DNA from: Bog-532 sp963732345
Lineage (GTDB): Bacteria > Actinomycetota > Actinomycetes > Streptosporangiales > Streptosporangiaceae
NCBI GenBank assembly: GCA_963732345.1
Contig: CAVSZI010000007.1
Location: 1-64,000 of the forward strand
DNA length: 64,000 bases
Direction of reading: 5' to 3'
Shown here: one piece after another, positions 1 through 8,387 of the stretch
Layout: each line of letters starts with the position of its first letter
Numbering within the stretch: the stretch's first letter is position 1
The notes under the pieces: model-generated
What the model was told of the DNA's origin: nothing
The model's input: only the letters and a program-made list of their open reading frames with translations
The model's database searches: none
Translations under genes and position numbers: made by a program

Positions 1-224
1 CCAGGGCACTTGCGCCCGATTCACGGCATGCCGTTAGCTAGATGCGATCTGGCCGGCCTGGACCCTGCCGGCTCGCCGCTCGTCATCACGGTGACTTCGC
101 GGGAGTGTATGAGCGAGCGAAATCGACGTCCGGGCGGGAGGCATCACATGGCCGGGCACCATCGGCATCAGCACGCGGCTTCTGCCGGCGATGGGATCCG
201 CGGGGTCGACCTGCGGGCCCGGCC

Positions 225-2351
225 ATGACGGCGGCTGCCGGGCAGCCCCCGGACCCGCTCCCCGGCAGCCAGTTCCCGCTGGGCGCCACGGCCCGTGACG
301 GCGGCACGAATTTCGCGGTCGCCTCCAGCGTCGCCGACGGGATGATGCTGTGCCTGTTCGACGAGAACGGCGCGGAGACGCAGATTCCGCTGCGGGACCA
401 CGAGGCCGGCGTCTGGCACGCCTTCGTACCCGGGATAGCGGCGGGCCAGGCGTACGGGTACCGGGCCACCGGGCCCTACGATCCGGCCCGCGGACTGCGC
501 TGCAATCCGGCGAAGCTTCTGCTGGATCCCTATGCGCGGGCGTTCAGCGGAACCACCACGTTCGGGCCGGAGGTGTTCGGGTACTCGGCCCGCGACCCGG
601 ACGCACCGAGCGATGCGGACTCCGCGGCCAGCGTGCCACGGAGCCTCGTGCTAGCCGACGAGGCATTCGGCTGGCGGGACGATGCCCGGCCCCGTCACCA
701 GCTCGCCGACACGATCATTTACGAGCTGCACGTCAAGGGTTTCACCATGCGCCATCCGCAGATCCCGCCGGAGCTGCGCGGAACCTATGCCGGCCTGGGC
801 CACGAAGCGGCCATCGCGCACCTGACCGATCTCGGCGTGACCGCTGTCGAGCTGCTGCCGGTGCACGAAAGCGTCTCGGGGGCGTCCCAGGTGGCGCAGG
901 GGCTCACGAACTACTGGGGTTACAACACGATTGGCTATTTCGCGCCCCACCAGCGCTATTCGGCGGCGGTCCGGGCGGGGCAGCGCGGCGGCCAGGTCGG
1001 CGAGTTCAAGGCGATGGTGAACGCGCTGCACGCGGCCGGGCTCGAAGTGCTGCTCGACGTCGCGTTCAGCCACACCGGCGAGGGCAATGACCTCGGCCCG
1101 ACATTGTGCTACCGCGGCCTGGACAACCCCGCGTATTACCGCCTGGACGGCGACGACCCGCGCTACTACGTCGATACGACGGGCACCGGAAACTCTCTGA
1201 ACGCGGACAATAAAGTGACGCTGCAGCTAATGATGGATTCGCTGCGTTACTGGCTGACGGAGATGCGCGTCGACGGCTTCCGTTTCGATCTCGCCAGCAC
1301 GCCCGGCCGCCAGGAAGACAGCTCCGCGCGAGCATCGGCGTTCCTCGATCTCGTCTCCCAGGATCCGGTGGTGTCCAGGGCCAAGCTGGTCGCCGAGCTG
1401 TCGCATGTCGGCCAGATCGACAGCGACGACCTTGGCCGGTTCCCGCCGTTGTGGTGCGAGCGGAACGGGACATACCGCGACACGATGCGCGATTTCTGGC
1501 GCAGTCATCACGTCGGCCTCGGTGAGTTCGCCACCCGCTTCTGCGGGTCGCCGGACCTTTACCCGGGCTCCCGGCCAACCGCGTCAGTGAACCTGATTGC
1601 CGTCCACGATGGCTTTACCCTGCGGGACCTTGTCTCCTACAACGACAAGCACAACCAGGCCAACGGGGAAGCGAACAATGACGGGACCAGCGATAACCGT
1701 TCCGGGAACTGCGGGGCGGAGGGCGCGACCGCTGACCCCGCCATCCTGGAGCTGAGGGCGCGCCAGTCCCGGGCGATGCTGGCCACCCTGATGCTGTCCT
1801 TCGGCGTCCCGCTGCTGCTGGGCGGGGACGAGATGGGCCGGACCCAGCAAGGCAACAACAACGCATACTGCCAGGACAACGAGATCTCCTGGGTTGACTG
1901 GTCCCGGGCGGACACGCAGCTGCTGGACTTCACCAGACGGCTGGTCGCCTTCCGCAAGGCACACCCGGTGTTTCGCCGCCGCCGTTTCCTGGGGGAAGCC
2001 GGAGCGTCTGAATCGCGCTGGTTCACCCCCGGCGGCACGGAAATGACGGACGACGACTGGCCGGTCGCGAGGGCCCCGGCCATCGCGCTCTACCTGGACG
2101 GATCCGACGACCCCGACCAGGCCGCGGACGGCACGCCGCTGCTCGATGACGACTTCCTGGTCCTGGTGAACGCCCGGTTGGAGCCCCTCCCATTCGCCCT
2201 CCCCGCCATCAGGGACCGGGCCGCGTGGCGCATCGAACTCGACACCTACGACCCGGCGGTCCCCGGCAGTACCGCAGCGGCGGGACGGGCAGCCGGTGAT
2301 CACATCACCGTCAGTCCCCGCTCCATCGTCGTGCTGTCCGACCGCGCCTGA
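225..2351 (+). CDS. glgX: Glycogen debranching enzyme GlgX (isoamylase type, GH13)
   Basis: Hydrolyses alpha-1,6 branch points of phosphorylase-limited glycogen in the cytoplasm. The 708-residue product has the usual GlgX length: an N-terminal CBM48-like segment (GTNFAVASS), then a GH13 barrel. Visible GH13 regions are DVAFSHTGEGN (region I), FRFDLAS with the nucleophile Asp (II), and AVHDGFTLRDLVSY (IV). The acid/base region III reads VAELSHVG, keeping the Glu but lacking the usual PWD that follows it, which is odd for the family. The ATG at 225 is chosen because homology begins just after it; the same frame is open back to 42 but that part is low-complexity. No strong ribosome-binding site is seen. 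glgA lies at the other end of the window. Confidence 0.9.
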   Translation: MTAAAGQPPDPLPGSQFPLGATARDGGTNFAVASSVADGMMLCLFDENGAETQIPLRDHEAGVWHAFVPGIAAGQAYGYRATGPYDPARGLRCNPAKLLLDPYARAFSGTTTFGPEVFGYSARDPDAPSDADSAASVPRSLVLADEAFGWRDDARPRHQLADTIIYELHVKGFTMRHPQIPPELRGTYAGLGHEAAIAHLTDLGVTAVELLPVHESVSGASQVAQGLTNYWGYNTIGYFAPHQRYSAAVRAGQRGGQVGEFKAMVNALHAAGLEVLLDVAFSHTGEGNDLGPTLCYRGLDNPAYYRLDGDDPRYYVDTTGTGNSLNADNKVTLQLMMDSLRYWLTEMRVDGFRFDLASTPGRQEDSSARASAFLDLVSQDPVVSRAKLVAELSHVGQIDSDDLGRFPPLWCERNGTYRDTMRDFWRSHHVGLGEFATRFCGSPDLYPGSRPTASVNLIAVHDGFTLRDLVSYNDKHNQANGEANNDGTSDNRSGNCGAEGATADPAILELRARQSRAMLATLMLSFGVPLLLGGDEMGRTQQGNNNAYCQDNEISWVDWSRADTQLLDFTRRLVAFRKAHPVFRRRRFLGEAGASESRWFTPGGTEMTDDDWPVARAPAIALYLDGSDDPDQAADGTPLLDDDFLVLVNARLEPLPFALPAIRDRAAWRIELDTYDPAVPGSTAAAGRAAGDHITVSPRSIVVLSDRA

Positions 2352-2508
2352 ACTGACCCGTGAGGTGCCAGGACTCGCGCCTGGGCCGGCGCGGCGGGTG
2401 CGGGACCGGGAAGAGCGGAGGGGCAAGGACTTCCGGCCCTTGCCCGCGGCAGCCGGGAAGCCGGAGACTACTAACGGCCTTAGGAGGAATCCGGCCTTTA
2501 GGAGAAAT

Positions 2509-4257
2509 ATGGCATCCGGTCATAGCGGAACCGATCTGGCGTCAGCCCTGGCCGGGGGCGATTTGGGTCCCCGGCTGCCGAAGGCCCCGACGGGGATCCG
2601 GGGACTGGACCAGATCACCGCGGGCGGGCTGCCGCGGGGCAGGTCGACCCTGGTGACGGGCGGCACCGGATCTGGCAAGACGCTGCTGGGGTTGCAGTTC
2701 CTCGTCGCGGGCGCCCGGGAGTACGGCGAGCCGGGCGTGCTGGTCACCTTCGAGGAGTCGGCCGGCAAGGTGAGCGCCAACGTTGCCTCGCTCGGATTCG
2801 ACCTCGACGGGCTGCAGCGGGACGGGCTGCTCGTGGTGCATGCCTTCCAAGTGGATCCCTCGGAAATGGTCGAGTCGGGGGAGTTCGACTTTGAGCCGCT
2901 GTTCGCCCTGCTCGACGACACCATCGAGCGCATCGGGGCCAAGCGGGTCGTGCTCGACACCATTGAGTGGCTGTACGGCGCGTTCCCGAACCAGGCCATT
3001 GTGCGGGCGGAGCTCGGCCGGCTGTTCCGGCGGCTCGAGGACCGCGCCGTCACCGCCATGGTGACCGGCGAGCGGGTCGGCGACTCGCTCACCCGGCACG
3101 GGATCGAGGAGTTCGTGTCTGACTGCGTGATCGTTCTCGACCACCGGATGCACGAGGAGGTCTCCACCCGCCGTCTGCGGATAGTCAAGTACCGTGGGTC
3201 GGCGCACGGAACCAACGAGTACCCGTTCCTGATCTCGGGCCATGGCTTCGTCGTACTGCCGATCACGTCGGTTACCCTTGACTACGCCGCGTCCGACGAC
3301 CGGATCTCGACCGGCGTGGCCCGCCTTGATCACATGCTGGCCGGCGGCCTGTTCCGCGGATCGACCATCCTGGTCAGCGGGACGATGGGGACGGGTAAGA
3401 GCACGCTCGGCGCGCACCTCATCAACGCGGCGTGCGCACGGGGTGAGCGGGCGCTGCTGGTCCTGTTCGAGGAGTCACCCGACCAGGTCATCCGCAACAT
3501 GCGATCGGTGGGGCTCGACCTGGGGCGCTGGGTCGAGGCGGGCCTGCTGCGCATGTGGGCGGCCCGGCCGACCGCCTTCGGGCTGGAGACCCACCTGGCC
3601 ATCCTGACCGAGCTGATCGAGGAGTTCGCGCCGGCGGTCGGCGTGCTCGACGGGATCGCCAGCCTCACCCACGGGCCCACCGGTCCCGAGGTGACCTCGA
3701 TGCTGGGCCGCCAGATCGACCTGCTCAAGGCGGCGGGGATCACCGCGATGGCGACCACGCTGGCGCACGAGGACGAGGCGAGCATGGTGGGCATATCGTC
3801 GCTGGTGGACACCTGGCTGCTGTTGCGCAACGTCGAGTCGGACGGTGAGCGCAACCGGCTGCTGTACGTGCTGAAGTCGCGGGGCAGCGCCCATTCGAAC
3901 CAGGCGCGGGAGTTCGTGCTTACCGACCGCGGCGCCGAGCTCGTCGACGTGTACGTGGGCCCAGCGGGCGTGCTGACCGGCTCCGGTCGCCTCGTGCAGG
4001 AAGCCCAGGAGCGCGGCGCGGAACTGCGGCGGGATGAGGAGCTCATGCGTCGCCGGCGCGAACTGCGCCGGGGTATCGTGGAGACCGAGGCCCAGCTCGC
4101 CGTGCTGCAGGACGACCTGGCCGCGGAAAGGGCCGAGCTCGAGCGGATCGAGGCGCGCGATCAGCGTCAGGCGGCGGACGCCGAGGCGGACCGGTCGGCC
4201 CTGGCCGAGCAGCGCTGGGCCGATCCGGCCTCGCTCGGCGAAGAAGGGCCGCGATGA
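2509..4257 (+). CDS. kaiC: KaiC-like double RecA-fold ATPase
   Basis: Two-domain KaiC/RadA-superfamily ATPase of 582 residues. The first domain has Walker A GGTGSGKT and the tandem Glu motif VTFEESAGKV; the second has GTMGTGKST and VLFEESPDQV. By hand alignment, the cyanobacterial CII phosphoacceptors Ser431/Thr432 correspond to Ser430-Ser431 here (GISSLVDT), and Thr426 to Ser425. A charged tail from about residue 520 looks coiled-coil and replaces the cyanobacterial C-terminal peptide. Start: ATG at 2509 with AGGAGA at 2500-2505; the longer open frame from 2296 overlaps glgX and is not conserved-looking. The stop overlaps the kaiB start by 4 nt. Clock function is not implied: no kaiA is present, and non-cyanobacterial KaiC proteins often serve stress or signalling. 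Confidence 0.88.
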   Translation: MASGHSGTDLASALAGGDLGPRLPKAPTGIRGLDQITAGGLPRGRSTLVTGGTGSGKTLLGLQFLVAGAREYGEPGVLVTFEESAGKVSANVASLGFDLDGLQRDGLLVVHAFQVDPSEMVESGEFDFEPLFALLDDTIERIGAKRVVLDTIEWLYGAFPNQAIVRAELGRLFRRLEDRAVTAMVTGERVGDSLTRHGIEEFVSDCVIVLDHRMHEEVSTRRLRIVKYRGSAHGTNEYPFLISGHGFVVLPITSVTLDYAASDDRISTGVARLDHMLAGGLFRGSTILVSGTMGTGKSTLGAHLINAACARGERALLVLFEESPDQVIRNMRSVGLDLGRWVEAGLLRMWAARPTAFGLETHLAILTELIEEFAPAVGVLDGIASLTHGPTGPEVTSMLGRQIDLLKAAGITAMATTLAHEDEASMVGISSLVDTWLLLRNVESDGERNRLLYVLKSRGSAHSNQAREFVLTDRGAELVDVYVGPAGVLTGSGRLVQEAQERGAELRRDEELMRRRRELRRGIVETEAQLAVLQDDLAAERAELERIEARDQRQAADAEADRSALAEQRWADPASLGEEGPR

Positions 4258-4595
4258 CCGGACCCCGCGACGCCGATACCGGAGCCGGGGCACCGGCACC
4301 CACCACTGAACACTGGGAGCTGCGGCTCTACGTGACCGGACGCTCACCAAACAGCCTCCGCGCCATCGAGAACCTGCAGCTTGCCTGCGAGCAGTACCTG
4401 GCGGGGCAGTATCACATCGAGATCGTGGACCTGCTGGAGAACCCGCGCCTGGCCGCCGACGACCAGATCCTGGCCGTACCCACGCTGGTCAAGAAACTGC
4501 CGCCGCCCATCAGGAAAATCGTCGGCGACCTCTCCGACACCGACCGGCTCCTCGTCGGATTGCAGCTCCGGCCGCGAAAGGGCGCGCCGAAGTGA
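4254..4595 (+). CDS. kaiB: KaiB-like thioredoxin-fold protein
   Basis: A 113-residue KaiB-family protein. After a short Pro/Ala-rich leader the family core is clear: LRLYVTGRSPNS, then IVDLLENPRLAADD, then VPTLVKKLPPP with the family cis-Pro region. KaiB is the thioredoxin-like partner that binds the KaiC ring. The ATGA overlap with kaiC (ATG 4254, TGA 4255-4257) indicates translational coupling, so the two products are probably made in fixed ratio and interact. The gene order C-B differs from cyanobacterial A-B-C. No other clock output gene is recognisable beside it. Confidence 0.88.
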   Translation: MTGPRDADTGAGAPAPTTEHWELRLYVTGRSPNSLRAIENLQLACEQYLAGQYHIEIVDLLENPRLAADDQILAVPTLVKKLPPPIRKIVGDLSDTDRLLVGLQLRPRKGAPK

Positions 4596-4670
4596 CCGGT
4601 ATCGCGGGACGTTCCAGGTGACGGACACGCCGCGTTCGGGCTACGCCGGTGGCGCGGGGCGGGGTTCCCC

Positions 4671-7600
4671 GTGACGGCGGATGATGCCACGGACGCGATG
4701 CCCGGAAACCCCCGGGAGGAATTGCGCCTGGAGCTCGGCGAGGCACGAAAGGCCTTGCGCGCCGTCCGGGCCGACGGATTCGGCGCCCTCGGCGTCGACA
4801 GTGGCAGTGGTGAGGAGCTGTTCAGTGGCGCCGCCCGCGTCATGAGGGAATTGCGCCTGGAGCTCGGCGAGGCACGAGAGACATTGGACACCATCCGGGC
4901 CGGCGGATTCGACGCCCTGGTGATCGACGCCGGCCGCGGCGAGGAGGTGTTCGCGCTCGGCGGCACCGGGCGGCCGGACCGGCTGCTGGTCGGGGCCATG
5001 GCAGATGGCGGGGTCGGCTACTTCCGGGCGGTGGCCCTCGACTTCGACGGCACCCTGGCTGATGGCCTGGTCGCGCCCGCCACGCTGGCCGCGCTCACCG
5101 AGGCGCGGGCCCGCGGGGTCCGGCTGATCCTGGTTACCGGGCGGATCATGAGCGAGCTGCGCGCCGTGTTCCCGGAGGTCGACGATCACGTCGACGCGGT
5201 CGTCGCCGAGAACGGCGCCTTGCTGGTCACCCACGGCGGCGTCCGCCTGCTGGCCGCCCCGGTCGGCGGCGCGGTCAGCGCCGCGCTGACCGGCCGCGGG
5301 GTCGCCCACCGCCGCGGGCAGGTGATAGTCGCCGGCGCCGCCGCCGACGAGCCGGCCGCGCTGGCGGCGGTCCGCGAGCTCGGCCTGGACTGCCGGCTCG
5401 TCCGCAACCGGGGCGAGCTGATGATCTTGCCGGCCGGGGTGACCAAGGGCACCGGCCTGCGCGAGGCGCTCGGCGATCTGGGCCTGTCGCCGCACAACAC
5501 GATCGGCGTCGGCGACGCCGAGAACGACCACAGCCTGCTGGATGCCTGCGAGGTCGGGGTGGCCGTCGCCAACGCGGTCGGCGCCCTCCGCGCGCACGCC
5601 GACATGGTCCTGGCGCTGCCGGACGGCCAGGGGGTGGCCGACCTGCTGCTGGGACCGCTGCTGGCCGGCCGGGTGCACCTGTATCCCCGCCGCTGGCAGG
5701 TCACGCTGGGCACCGACGACGGCGGCGAGCCGGTCACGCTGCCCGGCTCGCAGCTCAACATCGCCGTCTGCGGCGGCACCGGGAAGGGCAAGTCCTACCT
5801 GGCCGGGCTGATCTGCGAACAGCTGATCCGCCTCGGCTACTCCCTGGTCGTCTTCGACCCCGAAGGCGACCATCACGGGCTCGGCGAGCTACGTGACGTG
5901 ATCATCACCGGGGGTCATGAGGGCCGCCTGGCCGCCCCCGGCGAGGTCGTGCGCCTGCTGCGGCACGGCCACCCCAGCGTGGTCACCGACCTGTCCCACC
6001 TCGACGCCGCGGCCCGCGCCGCCTACGCGGCGGACCTGGCCAGCGCCGTCGAAGCCCACCGGGCCGCCACCGGGGTGCCGCAGTGGGTGGTCGTCGACGA
6101 GGCCCACGTACCCATCGGGCGGGACGTGAGCGCGCGCCGGATGCTCGACCCCGCCGCCAAGGGCTACCTGCTCGTCACCTGGCAGCCCACGGAGCTGTCG
6201 GCCGACGCCCTGCTCGCCCTCGACGCCGTCATCACGCTCGGCTCCGCCCGGCCCGACAGCCGGTTCGTCGACATCACCGCGGCAGTGGCCGATATGCCCC
6301 GCGCCGAGATCGCCCGTCTTCTCACCGGGCCGGGCGGCCGCGCGGTGCTGGCCTGGCGGCAGCGCCCCGGCCGGGCGATGGCGTTCACCCTCGGGCCCCG
6401 GATTACACCCCATCTGCGCCACGCGCATAAGTACAACCAGGTCGGCGTCGAGCCCGCCCGCCGGTTCTACTTCAAGACCGGGCCCGATACCGCCACCGGG
6501 GCGGTCGCGGCCAACCTCGACGAACTGGAAGCCGAGCTCGGCCGCTGCGACCGGGGCGTGCTGCGCCACCACTGCCCTCGCCACGAGTTCTCCGGCTGGG
6601 TGGCGGGCGTCTTCCGCGACGAGGGGCTCGCGGCCGACCTGGCCGAGCTGGAAGCCGCCATTCCGGCCGACAGCCACGCCGCGGTCGTCGAGCAGGTTCG
6701 CCTGGCGCTCATCGCCGCACTCCAAGTCCGGGCTAGTTTAGACTTCGCCGTCCCGGATTGTGCCGCTGGCGTCGTGGCCGGAAGCACGACGTACTCAGAG
6801 CAGCCGCCGCAGGAAGGGATCCTTGGGCTCGGCCGGGCTGATCCGCACCCGCACGTCCACGCACCAGGCGCCGTCCGCCCTGGCGACGATCGGGTTGAGA
6901 TCCAGTTGGCTGACCTCAGGGAGATCGTCGGCGAGCCTGGAGACCCGCAGCAGCGCGTCGGCGAGCGCGGCGGTGTCCACCGGCGGTGTGTCTCCGTGGC
7001 CGAACAGCAGCGGCGCGGCGCGCACCGCGCGAATCATCGCGTCGGCGTCGGCGTCGGTCAGCGGGGTCAGCCGGGTCACATGGTCACCGTGCACCTCGGT
7101 GGTCACCCCGCCGGACCCGAACACCACCACCGCCCCGAACACGGGCTCCTGCACCACGCCGATCATCACCTCGACACCGCCGGCCAGCATCGGCTGGACG
7201 AGCACCCGCCGCAGGCTTGGCCCGAAGTCGGCCGCCAGCGCGCGGTAGCCCTCGGCCACTTCCTGCGGGGTGCGCAGATCGAGCCGGACGCCCCCGGCTT
7301 CGGCCCGGTGGCCCGGCCCCTCGGCCTCCGCCTTGAGCACGACGCGGCCGCCGAGCTGCCTGGCGGCCGCGGCCGCTTCCTGCTCGCTGGCCGCCGGAAT
7401 GGTGGCCACCAGCGGGACGCCATAGCAGGACACCAGCTCGGCTGCACTGGCTTCGGGCAGCCAGCCGCCGGCCGGCGAGCCGGCCAGGAAACCAGTGACC
7501 AGGGCGCGCGCGTCCGCCGTGCGCAGCCCGCTCAGCTCGGGGACCGTGCCGCCCTGCCGCACGCGCCAGGCCTGATAGCGGGCCGCGTGGCCGAGCGCGC

Positions 7601-8387
7601 GGGCCGCGCTGTCCGGGTCGGCGTAACAGGGCACTCCGGTGACGGCCGCCGCCGCCACGTCGATGATGGCCGCCGCCTGACCGGGCGGGTCGGCGGCCGG
7701 GGGACCGCCCGCTGGGCCGGTGGCCGCGGGCGGGCCGGCCGGCGGCTGGGCGACGGGCAGGCGCTTGAGCCGTCGCACGGACTCGCCCCGGTCGAGCAGG
7801 GCGACCGCGAGTGGCTTGCTGACGACCGCCTCGGCCACCGCGGCACTCAGGTCGGAGAAAGCCGTGGGCACCGCCACCGCGAGCATCGCGTCGACGCGGT
7901 CGTCGGCGGCCACCTCCTCCAGGCAGGCACGGAAGGCATCGGTCGTCACCACCGGGCTGGTGTCCACCGGCCCGGTCACTACCGCAGCGGCCGGCAGCAG
8001 TTCGCGCAGCGCGCGCCGGGTGGCCGCGCCGAGCGTCACGACCTGCAGGCCGTGGTCGGCGCAGGCGTCGGCGGCCAGCGCGCCCGCGCCGCCGACATTG
8101 GACACGATCGCGACCCGGTTGCCGGCCGGCAGCGGCTGGCAGGCGAGCAGCGCAGCGGTATCGACAAGCTCGCCGAGACTCCTCGTCGCGATGACACCGG
8201 CCTGGTCGAACATGGCCTCCTGGCTGATCAGCGGCGTCGCTGCCGCCGCGGCGTGCGAGGCCGCGCGGTGGCCCGCCGGGGACCGGCCGCCGACGACCGT
8301 CAGCACCGGCATCCGCTGCGCGATCCGGCGGGCCGCGCCGGCGAACTTGCGCGGGTTGCCGAAAGACTCCGCGTACAGGACCGCTAG
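4671..8387 (+). CDS. HAD phosphatase fused to HerA/FtsK-like ATPase; frame runs on without a stop
   Basis: The credible protein spans roughly residues 1-690 (to about 6735-6790). Residues 15-110 hold two copies of a LRLELGEAR...GFDAL segment like the leader preceding PAS domains in some kinases. A HAD-IIB phosphatase follows, with LDFDGT near residue 124, LVTGR, and GVGDAENDHSLLDAC. Then comes a HerA/FtsK-like ATPase with Walker A GGTGKGKS (368-375) and Walker B-like WVVVDEAH. After about 6735 the frame stays open for 1.6 kb only as the antisense of the convergent gene ending at 6795, so that part is unlikely to be meaningful. Both other forward frames stop at 6733-6737, suggesting a lost stop or small indel. 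The start GTG 4671 is the first plausible one; ATG 4698 is an alternative. Function unknown; it may belong with kaiCB. Confidence 0.7.
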   Translation: MTADDATDAMPGNPREELRLELGEARKALRAVRADGFGALGVDSGSGEELFSGAARVMRELRLELGEARETLDTIRAGGFDALVIDAGRGEEVFALGGTGRPDRLLVGAMADGGVGYFRAVALDFDGTLADGLVAPATLAALTEARARGVRLILVTGRIMSELRAVFPEVDDHVDAVVAENGALLVTHGGVRLLAAPVGGAVSAALTGRGVAHRRGQVIVAGAAADEPAALAAVRELGLDCRLVRNRGELMILPAGVTKGTGLREALGDLGLSPHNTIGVGDAENDHSLLDACEVGVAVANAVGALRAHADMVLALPDGQGVADLLLGPLLAGRVHLYPRRWQVTLGTDDGGEPVTLPGSQLNIAVCGGTGKGKSYLAGLICEQLIRLGYSLVVFDPEGDHHGLGELRDVIITGGHEGRLAAPGEVVRLLRHGHPSVVTDLSHLDAAARAAYAADLASAVEAHRAATGVPQWVVVDEAHVPIGRDVSARRMLDPAAKGYLLVTWQPTELSADALLALDAVITLGSARPDSRFVDITAAVADMPRAEIARLLTGPGGRAVLAWRQRPGRAMAFTLGPRITPHLRHAHKYNQVGVEPARRFYFKTGPDTATGAVAANLDELEAELGRCDRGVLRHHCPRHEFSGWVAGVFRDEGLAADLAELEAAIPADSHAAVVEQVRLALIAALQVRASLDFAVPDCAAGVVAGSTTYSEQPPQEGILGLGRADPHPHVHAPGAVRPGDDRVEIQLADLREIVGEPGDPQQRVGERGGVHRRCVSVAEQQRRGAHRANHRVGVGVGQRGQPGHMVTVHLGGHPAGPEHHHRPEHGLLHHADHHLDTAGQHRLDEHPPQAWPEVGRQRAVALGHFLRGAQIEPDAPGFGPVARPLGLRLEHDAAAELPGGRGRFLLAGRRNGGHQRDAIAGHQLGCTGFGQPAAGRRAGQETSDQGARVRRAQPAQLGDRAALPHAPGLIAGRVAERAGRAVRVGVTGHSGDGRRRHVDDGRRLTGRVGGRGTARWAGGRGRAGRRLGDGQALEPSHGLAPVEQGDREWLADDRLGHRGTQVGESRGHRHREHRVDAVVGGHLLQAGTEGIGRHHRAGVHRPGHYRSGRQQFAQRAPGGRAERHDLQAVVGAGVGGQRARAADIGHDRDPVAGRQRLAGEQRSGIDKLAETPRRDDTGLVEHGLLADQRRRCRRGVRGRAVARRGPAADDRQHRHPLRDPAGRAGELARVAERLRVQDR
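4719..4877 (+). repeat. 30-bp exact direct repeat inside the HAD-HerA gene
   Basis: Thirty identical bases occur at 4719-4748 and 4848-4877, exactly 129 bp (43 codons) apart and in frame. They encode the ELRLELGEAR motif twice. The flanking codons are similar but diverged, so this is an in-frame duplication of one 43-residue module. Confidence 0.9.

Noticed and set aside
10..228. 72-residue open frame whose TGA overlaps the glgX ATG
   Set aside because: The overlap looks like coupling, but the peptide is His/Arg-rich, low-complexity and has no recognisable family or ribosome-binding site.
6735..8387. A genuine C-terminal domain of the HAD-HerA protein
   Set aside because: The translated run-on has no recognisable fold and mirrors the opposite gene's codons; treated as an artefact of a lost stop.
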